NCBI RefSeq assembly: GCF_009831115.1
Contig: NZ_WUUK01000001.1
Coordinates: forward strand, 1 to 64,000
Origin: Salinicoccus hispanicus
GTDB lineage: Bacteria; Bacillota; Bacilli; Staphylococcales; Salinicoccaceae
Length of the DNA: 64,000 bases
Reading direction: 5' to 3'
Part shown: positions 25,430-33,696 of the stretch, in pieces
Layout of the letters: every line of letters begins with the position of its first letter
Position numbering within the stretch: position 1 is the stretch's first letter
The notes under the pieces: generated by a model
Databases searched by the model: none
Told to the model about the DNA's origin: nothing
What the model saw: the letters and a program-made list of their open reading frames with translations, nothing else
Program-made: the position numbers and the translations under genes

Positions 25430-27040
25430 ATGAGTGGTTCAAAAATAAAGAAGTCTTATCAGAATTTATGGCGGGAGTCCAAAAGGACGAAGTCGATGCT
25501 CAAATTCTTCAGCACAGAAGCTGCAAAAGAGGGAGCGAGAAAAGGAACGGACGATGAACCTCCGGCCACCCCCTATAACCGCAGGCAGCTCATCGGTCTG
25601 ATACTCGGTCCATTGCTATTTGTTCTTGCATTGCTGTTTCTTGAATCGGATGGTCTGAATCAGGCGGGCGTGTTTGTCGTCGCATCGACATTGTGGATCG
25701 CGACCTGGTGGATAACAGAAGCCATCCCGATTCCGGCGACATCCCTGCTGCCCCTGTTCCTGTTTCCGCTCGGTGGTGTGATGGACAGTGATACAACGAC
25801 AAGTGCCTACGGAAATGATATCATCTTCCTATTTCTCGGCGGCTTCCTGATTGCACTGGCAATGGAACGCTGGAACCTACATACACGTATCGCATTGACC
25901 ATCATCAGCGCCATTGGAACGACAACAGCAACAATTCTGCTCGGTTTCATGATTGCGACAGGGTTCCTGTCCATGTTCGTCAGCAATACGGCAGCCGTCA
26001 TGATCATGATTCCAATCGGCATGGCCATCATCAACGAAGCGCATTCCATGACGAAGACGGGCCTTGAAAATGATCTGATGAAATTTGAGAAGTCACTGGT
26101 TCTTGGTATCGGCTATGCCGGCACCATCGGTGGCCTCGGTACACTGATCGGCACGCCGCCGCTGATCATCATGGCGGGCCAGATGCAGGAACTTTTCAAT
26201 ATCGAGATGAGTTTTGCTCAATGGATGCTGTTCGGTGTACCGATTGTCATCCTGTTCCTTGCCATCGCTTGGGTCTACATGAACTTCTTCGGTTTCAAGC
26301 ACGGCATGAAGGAATTGCCCGGCGGCCGCAAGATCATCAACACTGAGCTCGAGAAGCTTGGTGGCATCACAAGAGAAGAGGTTCTTGTTCTTATTGTATT
26401 CATTTTTGCTGCTTTCATGTGGGTGACACGTGGCTTCATCTGGAGCAATATCGAACTGACAAGCATGCTGACGGACGGATCGATAGCGATGATTGCATCT
26501 GTCATTCTCTTCCTTCTGCCGACACGCAGGAAACCAGGACGTATCCTTGACTGGTCAGTGGCACGTGACCTCCCGTGGGGCGTACTGCTCCTGTTCGGTG
26601 GCGGTCTGGCACTTGCAGCTGCAATTGTGGAGACCGGCGTCGACCAGTGGATCGGTGATCTGCTGACAAATGTCGAAGGTATACACATCATACTCATCAT
26701 TACGATTGTTGCAGTAGCGATACTGTTCCTGACGGAAATCACATCCAATACAGCAACAGCTACGATGATCCTTCCTGTACTTGCAGGACTGACCATTGCG
26801 CTTGATGTCCACCCGCTGACACTGATGGCACCTGCAGCGATGGCGGCCAACTGTGCATTCATGCTGCCGGTGGGCACACCGCCGAATGCCATCGTATTCG
26901 GTACTGGAAAGATCAGCATCCAGGAGATGGCAAAGGCCGGTTTTGCATTGAATATCATTGGTGTCATACTGATCGTATCGTTCGTGTACCTTCTAATGCC
27001 GATCGTTTTCGGCATTGAGCTGATGAACTTCAACCAATAG
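25430..27040 (+). CDS. sdcS: DASS-family sodium:dicarboxylate symporter (SdcS-like)
   Basis: 536 residues. About 11-12 hydrophobic segments after a 65-residue polar N-terminus. The two Ser-Asn-Thr signature loops are present: FVSNTAAVMIMIPIGMAI and EITSNTATATMILPVLAGL; GTLIGTPPLIIM and LPVGTPPNAIVFGTGKI flank them. These are hallmarks of Na+-coupled succinate/malate/fumarate carriers such as staphylococcal SdcS and VcINDY. AGGAGGG lies 7 bases before the ATG, with a cre-like site just ahead. Single gene between two terminators. Confidence 0.92.
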   Translation: MSGSKIKKSYQNLWRESKRTKSMLKFFSTEAAKEGARKGTDDEPPATPYNRRQLIGLILGPLLFVLALLFLESDGLNQAGVFVVASTLWIATWWITEAIPIPATSLLPLFLFPLGGVMDSDTTTSAYGNDIIFLFLGGFLIALAMERWNLHTRIALTIISAIGTTTATILLGFMIATGFLSMFVSNTAAVMIMIPIGMAIINEAHSMTKTGLENDLMKFEKSLVLGIGYAGTIGGLGTLIGTPPLIIMAGQMQELFNIEMSFAQWMLFGVPIVILFLAIAWVYMNFFGFKHGMKELPGGRKIINTELEKLGGITREEVLVLIVFIFAAFMWVTRGFIWSNIELTSMLTDGSIAMIASVILFLLPTRRKPGRILDWSVARDLPWGVLLLFGGGLALAAAIVETGVDQWIGDLLTNVEGIHIILIITIVAVAILFLTEITSNTATATMILPVLAGLTIALDVHPLTLMAPAAMAANCAFMLPVGTPPNAIVFGTGKISIQEMAKAGFALNIIGVILIVSFVYLLMPIVFGIELMNFNQ

Positions 27041-27046
27041 AACCAT

Positions 27047-27084
27047 AATGATGCCCCCGCCTTCAATCAGTTGGGGGCATCATT
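27047..27084. terminator. bidirectional terminator between sdcS and the PQQ-propeller gene
   Basis: Stem AATGATGCCCCC / GGGGGCATCATT with a 14-base loop. The T-tail is weak on both sides, so efficiency is uncertain. Confidence 0.7.
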
Positions 27085-27124
27085 CGTGTGGATGGTCCGC
27101 AGCGTTGTTCTGCGTATCGTCCAT

Positions 27125-28396
27125 CTATTCTGCTGCATCTTCAAAATCACTTAAAGGTACAATATAGACATTTCCATCCTGGCTGCCGACAAACAGTGTG
27201 TCATTGACGATGATGGGTCCGGATGGGGCGAGTGTGCCACCGAGCGTCATTTCTTTGACTGGTTCTCCGGATTGGATATCCATGCCGATGACACGGCCTT
27301 CTGTGTTGGAGAAGTAGACGATGCCGTCATATGCGACCGGAGCGGCTTTTGCAGCAGCGTCTTCGTAGGCCCACAGCTGTTCGCCGCTCTGCAGGTCATA
27401 GGCATAGTAGGTTTTCGTTTTGGGACTTGCTATGAATACAGTATCTTCATATATCATGGGGGCGCCGGATTTGTTGTTGATAACAGGCTGTCCGCTTCCC
27501 CAGTTGTCTTTCCAGAGTAACTCACCGGTTTTTGCATCCATTGCGTATATTTCATGTTCTGTCTGTTCCTCTTCATTCAGCACCAGTGCTGACGTAACGA
27601 TGATGCCGTTACTGATTGCCGGTGGTACGTCATCAAGCCCCATGACGACTTCGGGGAATTCGGTCTGCCACTTCATCTCATCGTTTTCAAGATCATATGC
27701 ATAAAAGGTATATGGCAGAGGTCCACTGCCGCCGACGTAGAGGGTATCTTCATAAATATTCGGTGAGGACATGCTGATTGTGGATCCGAGTTCGTGCTGA
27801 TGGACAAGGGAGCCTTCTTCCAGACCGATTTTATAGAGATGGCGGTCGCCGGTGGTGATGTAGAGGTGGTCCTCGTATATGGCAGGTGTCGGCATCACTT
27901 CGCCTTCTGTTTCAAACTGCCAAAGAACTTCTCCATTTTCGGCATCGAGGGCCATGACGCCATTTTCACCGGTACCTCGGATGCCGTTTTCCTGAAAATG
28001 CCGATTGCCATAACCGACGTAGATTGTGCCTTCATGATAGATGGTTTCCGAGTGTATCCAGTTTGGCGCCTTCCCTTCCCAGATGCGCTCCCCGGATGTC
28101 AGATCGAATGCCATGATGTCTCCTGAATTGTGGTTGCCGATAAATAATCTGCCATCCGCAACCACAGGTGTCGCACGTATCTCATCCTCGGTTTCAAGTG
28201 CTGCATATTCGAGTGGCTCATGACCCGAATCGATGACTGCATTCTTGTCCGGGCTGTGCCGGTACTGGGTCCATTCTTCTGCTCCGAACGCTTCTGATCG
28301 ACCTTCTTCGACCGCAGCATCCTGTGTGTTCGAGCAGGCGCCGAGCAATAAGATACCAGTCAATATGTGATATTTCATTATTTTTGCAGGTTCCAT
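27125..28396 (-). CDS. PQQ-like beta-propeller lipoprotein
   Basis: 423 residues. Lipoprotein signal with lipobox LLGAC (Cys21). The rest is a run of propeller blades with the repeated AxDxxxGExxW signature: AFDLTSGERIWEGK, ALDAENGEVLWQFE, AMDAKTGELLWKDN, AYDLQSGEQLWAYE and GMDIQSGEPVKEM. The fold is shared by BamB and quinoprotein dehydrogenases, but calcium/PQQ-binding and catalytic residues cannot be confirmed here, so a scaffold or binding role outside the membrane is more likely. AGGAGG lies 7 bases before the ATG. Confidence 0.87.
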   Translation of the reverse strand: MEPAKIMKYHILTGILLLGACSNTQDAAVEEGRSEAFGAEEWTQYRHSPDKNAVIDSGHEPLEYAALETEDEIRATPVVADGRLFIGNHNSGDIMAFDLTSGERIWEGKAPNWIHSETIYHEGTIYVGYGNRHFQENGIRGTGENGVMALDAENGEVLWQFETEGEVMPTPAIYEDHLYITTGDRHLYKIGLEEGSLVHQHELGSTISMSSPNIYEDTLYVGGSGPLPYTFYAYDLENDEMKWQTEFPEVVMGLDDVPPAISNGIIVTSALVLNEEEQTEHEIYAMDAKTGELLWKDNWGSGQPVINNKSGAPMIYEDTVFIASPKTKTYYAYDLQSGEQLWAYEDAAAKAAPVAYDGIVYFSNTEGRVIGMDIQSGEPVKEMTLGGTLAPSGPIIVNDTLFVGSQDGNVYIVPLSDFEDAAE

Positions 28397-28504
28397 GCTA
28401 CTTCCTCCTATCGTATTATTTTACTTAAAAATACATTTTACGTTTGAAGCCAGGTCTGTTAGGCTATTACTCTAGAAAAGAATAAAGAGGAGCGTCATTT
28501 CTCA

Positions 28505-29929
28505 ATGGAAAACAAAATATCTAACGTAGAACGCACGGAGCTTGATAATACCATGTCAAAGCGGTTCATCTGGGCCATCGCATACGGCTCAAGCATCGGG
28601 TGGGGGGCTTTCATTCTTCCTGGTGACTGGCTGCTTTCTTCCGGCACACTCGGTTCCACTCTCGGCATCATCATTGGTGGTCTGCTGATGCTGATCATTG
28701 CAGTCGCCTATGGCGGACTGACAACACAGTTCCCTGTATCAGGTGGTGAGTTTGCCTTCAGTTACGCCGGTTTTGGAAAGTATGTCAGCTTCATCGCTTC
28801 GTGGTTTTTGGCGCTGGGTTACATATGTGTCGTCGCACTGAACGCGAGTGCATTCAGTCTGCTTTTCAAATTCGTCCTGCCTGATTTTCTCGAAGTCGGC
28901 TATCTTTATACTATAGCAGGCTGGGATGTCTATATTATGGAAGTGATCCTGTCATCACTCATTTTAATTATTTTTGCTTTCATTTCCATCCGTGGCAGCG
29001 GGCTGTCAGGTAATCTGCAGTTCCTGTTCTGCCTATTCATGGCTGTAGTAGTAACAATACTATTCGTATGGTCATTCTTTACAGGAGAGTTTACACTATC
29101 CAATGCTGAACCACTGTTCGACAGTCAAAATGGCATGTGGACATCCATCATCCTGATTGTGGCAGTCGCCCCTTGGATGTACGTCGGCTTTGATAATATT
29201 CCACAGGCAGCTGAAGAGTTTAAATTCAGCCCGGATAAGACATTCAAATTGATCGTCTGGGGCATCATTGCCGCCATGATTACTTATGTTCTGATGATTC
29301 TCGTCACTTCATGGATATATCCGGACGAACAGTCGATCGGCGGTGCCCTATGGGTGACAGGTTCTGTTGTCCAGTCCTCAATGGGGGCAGTTGGGATGAC
29401 CATTCTGGCACTCGCAATTTCTTTCGGTGTCTTTACAGGACTGAATGGCTTCTACATGTCATCATCAAGATTGCTGTTCGCACTTGGCCGTGCACGTTTC
29501 ATTCCAGAAGTATTCATGAAACTCGGCAAGAATAAAACACCTTACGTTTCAGTACTCTTCATCATGGCGGTCTGTCTTATGGCGCCTTGGCTCGGCCGTA
29601 CCGCACTCAGCTGGATTGTAGATATGTCTTCAACAGGCGTATCTGTCGCATTTCTGATCACGAGTCTGGTCGCAGTGAAGTTCTTCAGGCAGAAGGCGCA
29701 CTACAATCTGATCTATGTCATCTTCGGTGTATTGGGCGCGCTGATTTCCGTTGTCTTCCTGGTACTGCTTCTGTATCCTGGATCTCCAGCATCGCTCAGC
29801 ACGCCATCATATATTGCGCTCGGGGCATGGATCGTACTTGGAGCAATCTTCTTTTTGACACAGTTCAGAAAGATCAATTCATTGACGAAAGAAGAGTTGG
29901 ACTACCTCATCCTCAATAAAGATAAATAG
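28505..29929 (+). CDS. APC-superfamily amino acid permease
   Basis: 474 residues with 12 predicted helices. The early KRFIWAIAYGSSIGWGAFILPGDWL carries the G-S-x-I-G-W-G substrate-binding loop of the APC fold, followed by PVSGGEFAFSYAGFGKYVSFIASWFLALGYI; PWMYVGFDNIPQAAEEFKFSPDK marks helix 6 and its loop. Such permeases import amino acids or exchange them for amines; specificity is not readable. AGAGGAG is about 11 bases upstream of the ATG. Divergent from the propeller lipoprotein. Confidence 0.88.
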   Translation: MENKISNVERTELDNTMSKRFIWAIAYGSSIGWGAFILPGDWLLSSGTLGSTLGIIIGGLLMLIIAVAYGGLTTQFPVSGGEFAFSYAGFGKYVSFIASWFLALGYICVVALNASAFSLLFKFVLPDFLEVGYLYTIAGWDVYIMEVILSSLILIIFAFISIRGSGLSGNLQFLFCLFMAVVVTILFVWSFFTGEFTLSNAEPLFDSQNGMWTSIILIVAVAPWMYVGFDNIPQAAEEFKFSPDKTFKLIVWGIIAAMITYVLMILVTSWIYPDEQSIGGALWVTGSVVQSSMGAVGMTILALAISFGVFTGLNGFYMSSSRLLFALGRARFIPEVFMKLGKNKTPYVSVLFIMAVCLMAPWLGRTALSWIVDMSSTGVSVAFLITSLVAVKFFRQKAHYNLIYVIFGVLGALISVVFLVLLLYPGSPASLSTPSYIALGAWIVLGAIFFLTQFRKINSLTKEELDYLILNKDK

Positions 29930-29938
29930 CGAGTAAGA

Positions 29939-29976
29939 CAAAGCTTCTGTGCAATGATATTGCATGGAAGCTTTCT
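29939..29976 (+). terminator. weak terminator after the APC permease
   Basis: Interrupted stem CAAAGCTTC...TGCAAT / ATTGCA...GAAGCTTT, then CTTCTTC rather than a clean T run. Confidence 0.55.
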
Positions 29977-30087
29977 TCATGCCTCACCGTTATAAAACGC
30001 TTTCTTCTTTTCTGAATATTACAGTTATGTTACAATAAGTTCGTTATATTACGAGCGAGTAACTTTCATTAATAGGGAGACAACAAA

Positions 30088-30801
30088 GTGAAACCGATAT
30101 TCTTAATATTCGCTACTGTGCTGCTCGCAGCATGCGGCGCTAAAGCAGAACAAAATGCCGGTTTTGAGGATTTGACGTCCGAGAGATCATATATAGATAC
30201 AATGACACACCAGAATATACAGCTCAGTTCTGCAATCAACCAGCCTGGGAAAAGAAGCTACGCCCATGGCAATAGCGAGGCGGATGCTGGTTCCGATATA
30301 AATACTGTCAATATGGATTATACAGGGCAGGAGGCTGTTGAGCTTGAAGATCTGACACAGCAGGTGGAGGATATCAAACAGGACGTCACAAGAATCTGGA
30401 AAAACCAGTTTACACCCATGTACAATCAGTTTCTATGGAATAGGCTGAAGAAGGAAAAGGCAGCCGAAAACCTCGAAGTGATCCATGAGTCATATGGTCA
30501 GCTTGAAGCAGAGCTCGACAGCATAAAGACGCCTGAATTTCTGAATGAGAAACATGGAAGAGTGCTGGAGCAGATGAAAGATGATCTTTATCTTGCGATA
30601 TCGAACCGTACGTTGGCACTGATCGAGTTCAAGCTGATGAATCAGGACAAAGATTATACGATGAACGAAACGATGCTTGATATCCATTTGCAGAACAGCA
30701 GCAAGTATCTGATCAGTGCAGAGAAATCACTGGACCAGCTGGAAGCGATTGAATATGAATCAGAAAAATCGAAAGATGGATATGTAGTCGTCGAAGAGTA
30801 G
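30088..30801 (+). CDS. hypothetical lipoprotein
   Basis: 237 residues, starting with GTG after GGGAGA. Clear lipoprotein signal with lipobox LLAAC (Cys16). The mature part is hydrophilic and mostly helical, with probable coiled-coil segments (VELEDLTQQVEDIKQDVTRIWKNQF and ESYGQLEAELDSIKTPEF). The LxxIxxPxxFxxxH pattern resembles extracytoplasmic helical-bundle lipoproteins of staphylococci, but no family is recognised and no function is offered. Followed at once by a strong terminator. Confidence 0.78.
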   Translation: MKPIFLIFATVLLAACGAKAEQNAGFEDLTSERSYIDTMTHQNIQLSSAINQPGKRSYAHGNSEADAGSDINTVNMDYTGQEAVELEDLTQQVEDIKQDVTRIWKNQFTPMYNQFLWNRLKKEKAAENLEVIHESYGQLEAELDSIKTPEFLNEKHGRVLEQMKDDLYLAISNRTLALIEFKLMNQDKDYTMNETMLDIHLQNSSKYLISAEKSLDQLEAIEYESEKSKDGYVVVEE

Positions 30802-30802
30802 A

Positions 30803-30836
30803 AAAAAGGTGGATTCTTAGAATCCACCTTTTCTTT
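30803..30836. terminator. bidirectional terminator
   Basis: A 13-bp stem AAAAGGTGGATTC / GAATCCACCTTTT with a 3-base loop. A and T runs on opposite sides serve both convergent genes. Confidence 0.9.
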
Positions 30837-31104
30837 ATCTATTTAGGTGACTGCCGTCATTGCCTTTATCATTGTGGTCGTCACCAGCACGGGTTGTCGT
30901 GTCTTCCTGAGTCACTTCACGGTCTGGAGTGCTATTTTCAGCATTATCATCATTGTTGCCGAAACGGTTGACTACCTGGTCACCTTTTTCTTTAACACTG
31001 TCCCACGTGTTCTTCACGTTATTATTGCCGTTTCCATCACCATTTTTGAAATTGTTCACTGCATCTTTTGCTTTATCGAAAAAGCCCTTATTATTATCTG
31101 CCAT
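30835..31104 (-). CDS. small hydrophilic protein, possibly general-stress related
   Basis: 89 residues, highly polar and rich in Asn, Asp and Gly. The start ADNNKGFFDKAKDAVNNFKNG resembles small amphipathic-helix stress proteins, and the tail (DREVTQEDTTTRAGDDHNDKG) looks disordered. ATG 31104 is favoured since AAAGGAG is 9 bases upstream; the longer frame at 31113 abuts that site. It is the last of three similar small minus-strand genes. Function unknown; osmotic or desiccation protection is only a guess. Confidence 0.7.
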   Translation of the reverse strand: MADNNKGFFDKAKDAVNNFKNGDGNGNNNVKNTWDSVKEKGDQVVNRFGNNDDNAENSTPDREVTQEDTTTRAGDDHNDKGNDGSHLNR

Positions 31105-31213
31105 TGTTGACATCTCCTTTCTAACGTTGCCTATACTGTATGGCTACCTGTAAAAGGAAAGTACTAAACATGAAATGAATCATTCGTGTTCAGTATCTTC
31201 AAGTCAGCCCCAT

Positions 31214-31396
31214 CTACTTTCTGTTGTTGAAAGCATCATTGGCTTTATCTTTTACATCGTTGGCTGCGTCCTTGACTTTGCCTTCTGTTTCCTGGCGTTT
31301 ACCTTCTTCTTTCGTCTTATCATCGTTCATCATGTTGCCGGCTGCCTTTTTCGCCTTGCCCATGAACTGATCTTTTTTGCTTGTGTCGTTACTCAT
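31214..31396 (-). CDS. CsbD-family stress protein
   Basis: 60 residues. KKDQFMGKAKKAAGNMMNDDKTKEEGKRQETEGKVKDAANDVKDKAND follows the CsbD pattern (GKxKxxxGxxxxDxxxxxxGxxxxxxGxxxxxxxDxK). CsbD-like proteins are sigma-B or stationary-phase induced in Bacillus and Staphylococcus, with no known mechanism. ATG 31396 is used because GAGGTGA ends 5 bases before it; the GTG at 31405 lies inside that site. Confidence 0.85.
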   Translation of the reverse strand: MSNDTSKKDQFMGKAKKAAGNMMNDDKTKEEGKRQETEGKVKDAANDVKDKANDAFNNRK

Positions 31397-31465
31397 ATTA
31401 CTCACCTCATTGAATTTATTTTTCTCTCTGCCATATTGTTCCCGTATGACTTCCGGTTTAAACCT

Positions 31466-31660
31466 CTAGCGGTTTCCACTATCGTGACGGTTATCATGAA
31501 AAACGCTCTTATCGGTCTCCTCGTTCACATAGAAATCTTTGCGTTTCTTGTTGATATCGGAGAGGACATCTTCCATGGAGTCGTCTTTTGAATCGCGCTG
31601 TCCCAGCTTATCTTCGGATGATTCTTCGAACATTCTATCGGTCTTATCCTTTTTTGCCAT
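31466..31660 (-). CDS. small charged hypothetical protein
   Basis: 64 residues, hidden in the 3' part of a longer artefactual frame that runs to 32164 across the opposite-strand gene. The true ATG at 31660 follows GGAAGGGAG by about 9-10 bases. The product (KKDKTDRMFEESSEDKLG...NKKRKDFYVNEETDKSVF) is about half charged residues with no hydrophobic core, so it is probably disordered, like its two neighbours. Function unknown. Confidence 0.68.
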   Translation of the reverse strand: MAKKDKTDRMFEESSEDKLGQRDSKDDSMEDVLSDINKKRKDFYVNEETDKSVFHDNRHDSGNR

Positions 31661-31759
31661 CAGACAATCGCTCCCTTCCTTTTTATAGTTCACTACCCGT
31701 CGTGAAACAGTGTGAAACACATCCGCACCGGGTAGAAGAAAGCAGGGAGGAATGGATAT

Positions 31760-32203
31760 ATGTATGCAATCAATGGAAAGTTCAACCGCACATTCCGGGT
31801 TTTTGAGCTGTATAGACGTCTCGGCATAGTGAGTGTCACAACAACACGTTTCAAGGAAAATCTGCTGAAAATGAAGCCCCTGGATCTGTTTGCACTCTAC
31901 AGCAGCGGAAATGGCTGGCTTGGTATCGGTCGGGTGGTGGAACCCGCAGCTCCTTTTGCAGAGTTTGAAATGCACCAGGGCGGTCGGCTGATCGACTATG
32001 ACCAGTATCCGTTCAAGGAGATTCAGCGCATCAATCCCCATTTCGGCAAGGAGGAGTACATCATGCGGGTCGAGTGGCTTGCACTTGTTGATTCGCTTGA
32101 AGCAGGTGTGGATCTCGGAGTTTTCGATTTCAAGGACCCGGTGATGGTGCTTGATGATAGGCAAGAGGCTGAAATTATGAAGGCGTTCAATATTGAAGGG
32201 TAA
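31760..32203 (+). CDS. hypothetical protein, possibly with an EVE/ASCH-like small-barrel fold
   Basis: 147 residues. GGGAGG precedes the ATG. The stretch TTRFKENLLKMKPLDLFALYSSGNGWLGIGRVVEPA recalls PUA-like small-barrel domains (EVE, ASCH), where a K-x-G/L-D turn precedes a beta strand ending in a Gly-rich turn, but the match is by eye only. The second half (FKEIQRINPHFGKEEYIMRVEWLALVDSLEAGVDLG) would supply the rest of the barrel. No neighbour suggests a role. Closed by a terminator. Confidence 0.65.
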   Translation: MYAINGKFNRTFRVFELYRRLGIVSVTTTRFKENLLKMKPLDLFALYSSGNGWLGIGRVVEPAAPFAEFEMHQGGRLIDYDQYPFKEIQRINPHFGKEEYIMRVEWLALVDSLEAGVDLGVFDFKDPVMVLDDRQEAEIMKAFNIEG

Positions 32204-32205
32204 AG

Positions 32206-32247
32206 AAATCCCCTGCAGCCGGGTTCATGTCCGGATACAGGGGATTT
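32206..32247. terminator. bidirectional terminator
   Basis: AAATCCCCTG / CAGGGGATTT outer stem with an inner CCGG...CCGG pairing, between convergent genes. Confidence 0.83.
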
Positions 32248-32261
32248 GTAGTTCTTTCTAT

Positions 32262-32501
32262 TTATGAAGCTTTCTGTGCGAGCAGTGCTTCTCCCTCGCC
32301 AGTCAGCTCGATACTACTATAGTAGAAGTCGTAATCAAAAGGCGTCAATGTGATAAGGCCTTTCTGTTCCATCAGTTTCATATGGAAATCGACCGTACGG
32401 ATATCGTACTCTGCCATACTCGTATTCGGATAGGGGAAAAGCTGATGTTTGACGTTGTATAAAATTTTGTACTCCAGATTCTTATCGTATGAATAATGCA
32501 T
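32262..32501 (-). CDS. small hypothetical protein with a winged-helix-like C-terminus
   Basis: 79 residues; AGGAGTGATCAT precedes the ATG. The segment RTVDFHMKLMEQKGLITLTPFDYDFYYSSIELTGEGEALL has the layout of a helix, a glycine turn and a beta-hairpin ending in ELTxEGxALL, as seen in small winged-helix proteins (YjcQ-like). Whether it binds DNA is unknown. Confidence 0.65.
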   Translation of the reverse strand: MHYSYDKNLEYKILYNVKHQLFPYPNTSMAEYDIRTVDFHMKLMEQKGLITLTPFDYDFYYSSIELTGEGEALLAQKAS

Positions 32502-32648
32502 ATGATCACTCCTGATAATATAGTATAGGAACGTTTGTTCTGTTTGTCAATGGCATCTATTCATAATGAATTTCCCAAGCATGTTTAAGATGGAGCCATA
32601 TGTGGAACACTATATAATGTAACGATATTCAAGAAGGAGTGATTGATT

Positions 32649-33161
32649 TTGACTAAGAAAGTCGCTGTAATCATGACCAACATGGTAGAAGACATCGAAT
32701 ATACAAGCCCGGTAGAGGCACTTCAGAATGAAGGCCACGAAATAGAAGTCATTGCACCTGAAGCAGGTGAAATTGAAGGTAAGCAAGGTGGAAAATTCAC
32801 CGCGGATAAGAGCATCTCAGATGTGAGTCCAGAGGACTACGATGCAATTCTTATACCTGGCGGATTCTCACCAGACCTATTGCGTGCCGACGAGGAAGGC
32901 CGTTTCGGTAAATTCGCAAAACACTTCCTCGAACAGGACAAGCCAACATTCGCAATCTGTCACGGACCGCAAGTTCTGATTGATACAGATCTATTGAAAG
33001 ACCGTAACATCACCAGCTTTATATCAGTTAGAAAAGACTTGGAAAATGCAGGTGCTAAAGTGCATGATAAATCAGTTGTAGTATGCAGCAATCTCGTATC
33101 AAGCCGTAAACCGGATGATATTGAGGACTTCAACCGTGAAATCACAGCACAACTTGGTTAA
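32649..33161 (+). CDS. DJ-1/PfpI-family protein (general stress protein 18 type)
   Basis: 170 residues, class I glutamine amidotransferase-like fold: [19 protein letters not shown] with the conserved Glu, [16 protein letters not shown], and the nucleophile elbow FAICHGPQ with reactive Cys. YraA/GSP18-type members are stress-induced and have been linked to deglycase or peptidase-like repair activities, still debated. TTG 32649 is chosen (AAGGAG 9 bases upstream) over TTG 32643, which is only 3 bases from it. Strong terminator follows. Confidence 0.9.
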   Translation: MTKKVAVIMTNMVEDIEYTSPVEALQNEGHEIEVIAPEAGEIEGKQGGKFTADKSISDVSPEDYDAILIPGGFSPDLLRADEEGRFGKFAKHFLEQDKPTFAICHGPQVLIDTDLLKDRNITSFISVRKDLENAGAKVHDKSVVVCSNLVSSRKPDDIEDFNREITAQLG

Positions 33162-33173
33162 TTGAAGAATGAT

Positions 33174-33207
33174 AAAGCCAAAGTCTATTACAGACTTTGG
33201 CTTTTTT
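33174..33207 (+). terminator. terminator of the DJ-1/PfpI gene
   Basis: A 13-bp stem AAAGCCAAAGTCT / AGACTTTGGCTTT with a 5-base loop and a T run. Confidence 0.95.
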
Positions 33208-33234
33208 GTGTGGTGGGTGGGAGTGAATTTGGCG

Positions 33235-33644
33235 CTCCAATTTGCGCTGAGCCAATCGCTCAGTGCACGTTGGACCTCCAATTTGCGCTGACCCGGACAC
33301 TCAGTGCACGTTAGGCCTCCAATTTGCGCTGAGCCAGTCACTCAGTGCACGTTGGACCTCCAATTTGCGTTGAGCCAGACACTCAGTGCATGTTGGGTCT
33401 CCAATTTGCGCTGAGCCAGACACTCAGTGCACGTTGGGCCTCCAATTTGCGCTGAGCCAATCGCTCAGTGCACGTTAGGCCTCCAATTTGCGTTGAGCCA
33501 GACACTCAGTGTATGTTGGGTCTCCAATTTGCGCTGAGCCAGACACTCAGTGCATGTTGGGCCTCCAATTTGCGTTGAGCCAGACACTCAGTGCATGTTG
33601 GGCCTCCAATTTGCGTTGAGCCAAACACTCAGTGCAGATCAGAG
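33235..33644 (-). repeat. 41-bp intergenic tandem repeat, array 2 (10 units, opposite orientation)
   Basis: Units begin CTCCAATTTGCG at 33235, 33276, 33317, 33358, 33399, 33440, 33481, 33522, 33563 and 33604, again 41 bases apart. The minus strand of this array corresponds to the plus-strand units of the other two. Here the pairing GCGCTGAG / CTCAGTGC makes an internal hairpin. The array fills the space between two convergent genes. Confidence 0.95.
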
Positions 33645-33660
33645 CTCCTCTACATACAAA

Positions 33661-33689
33661 GAACTGCCCATCCATTGGATGGGCAGTTC
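33661..33689 (-). terminator. terminator of the Ig-like protein gene
   Basis: A 14-bp perfect stem GAACTGCCCATCCA / TGGATGGGCAGTTC around one base, with TTTG on the minus-strand 3' side. Confidence 0.8.
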
Positions 33690-33696
33690 GTCGTCT

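Noticed and set aside
31661-32164. Upstream extension of the minus-strand frame ending at 31466.
   Set aside because: It is antisense to the gene at 31760-32203, has Cys/His-rich shadow composition and lacks a ribosome site; only the last 64 codons were kept.
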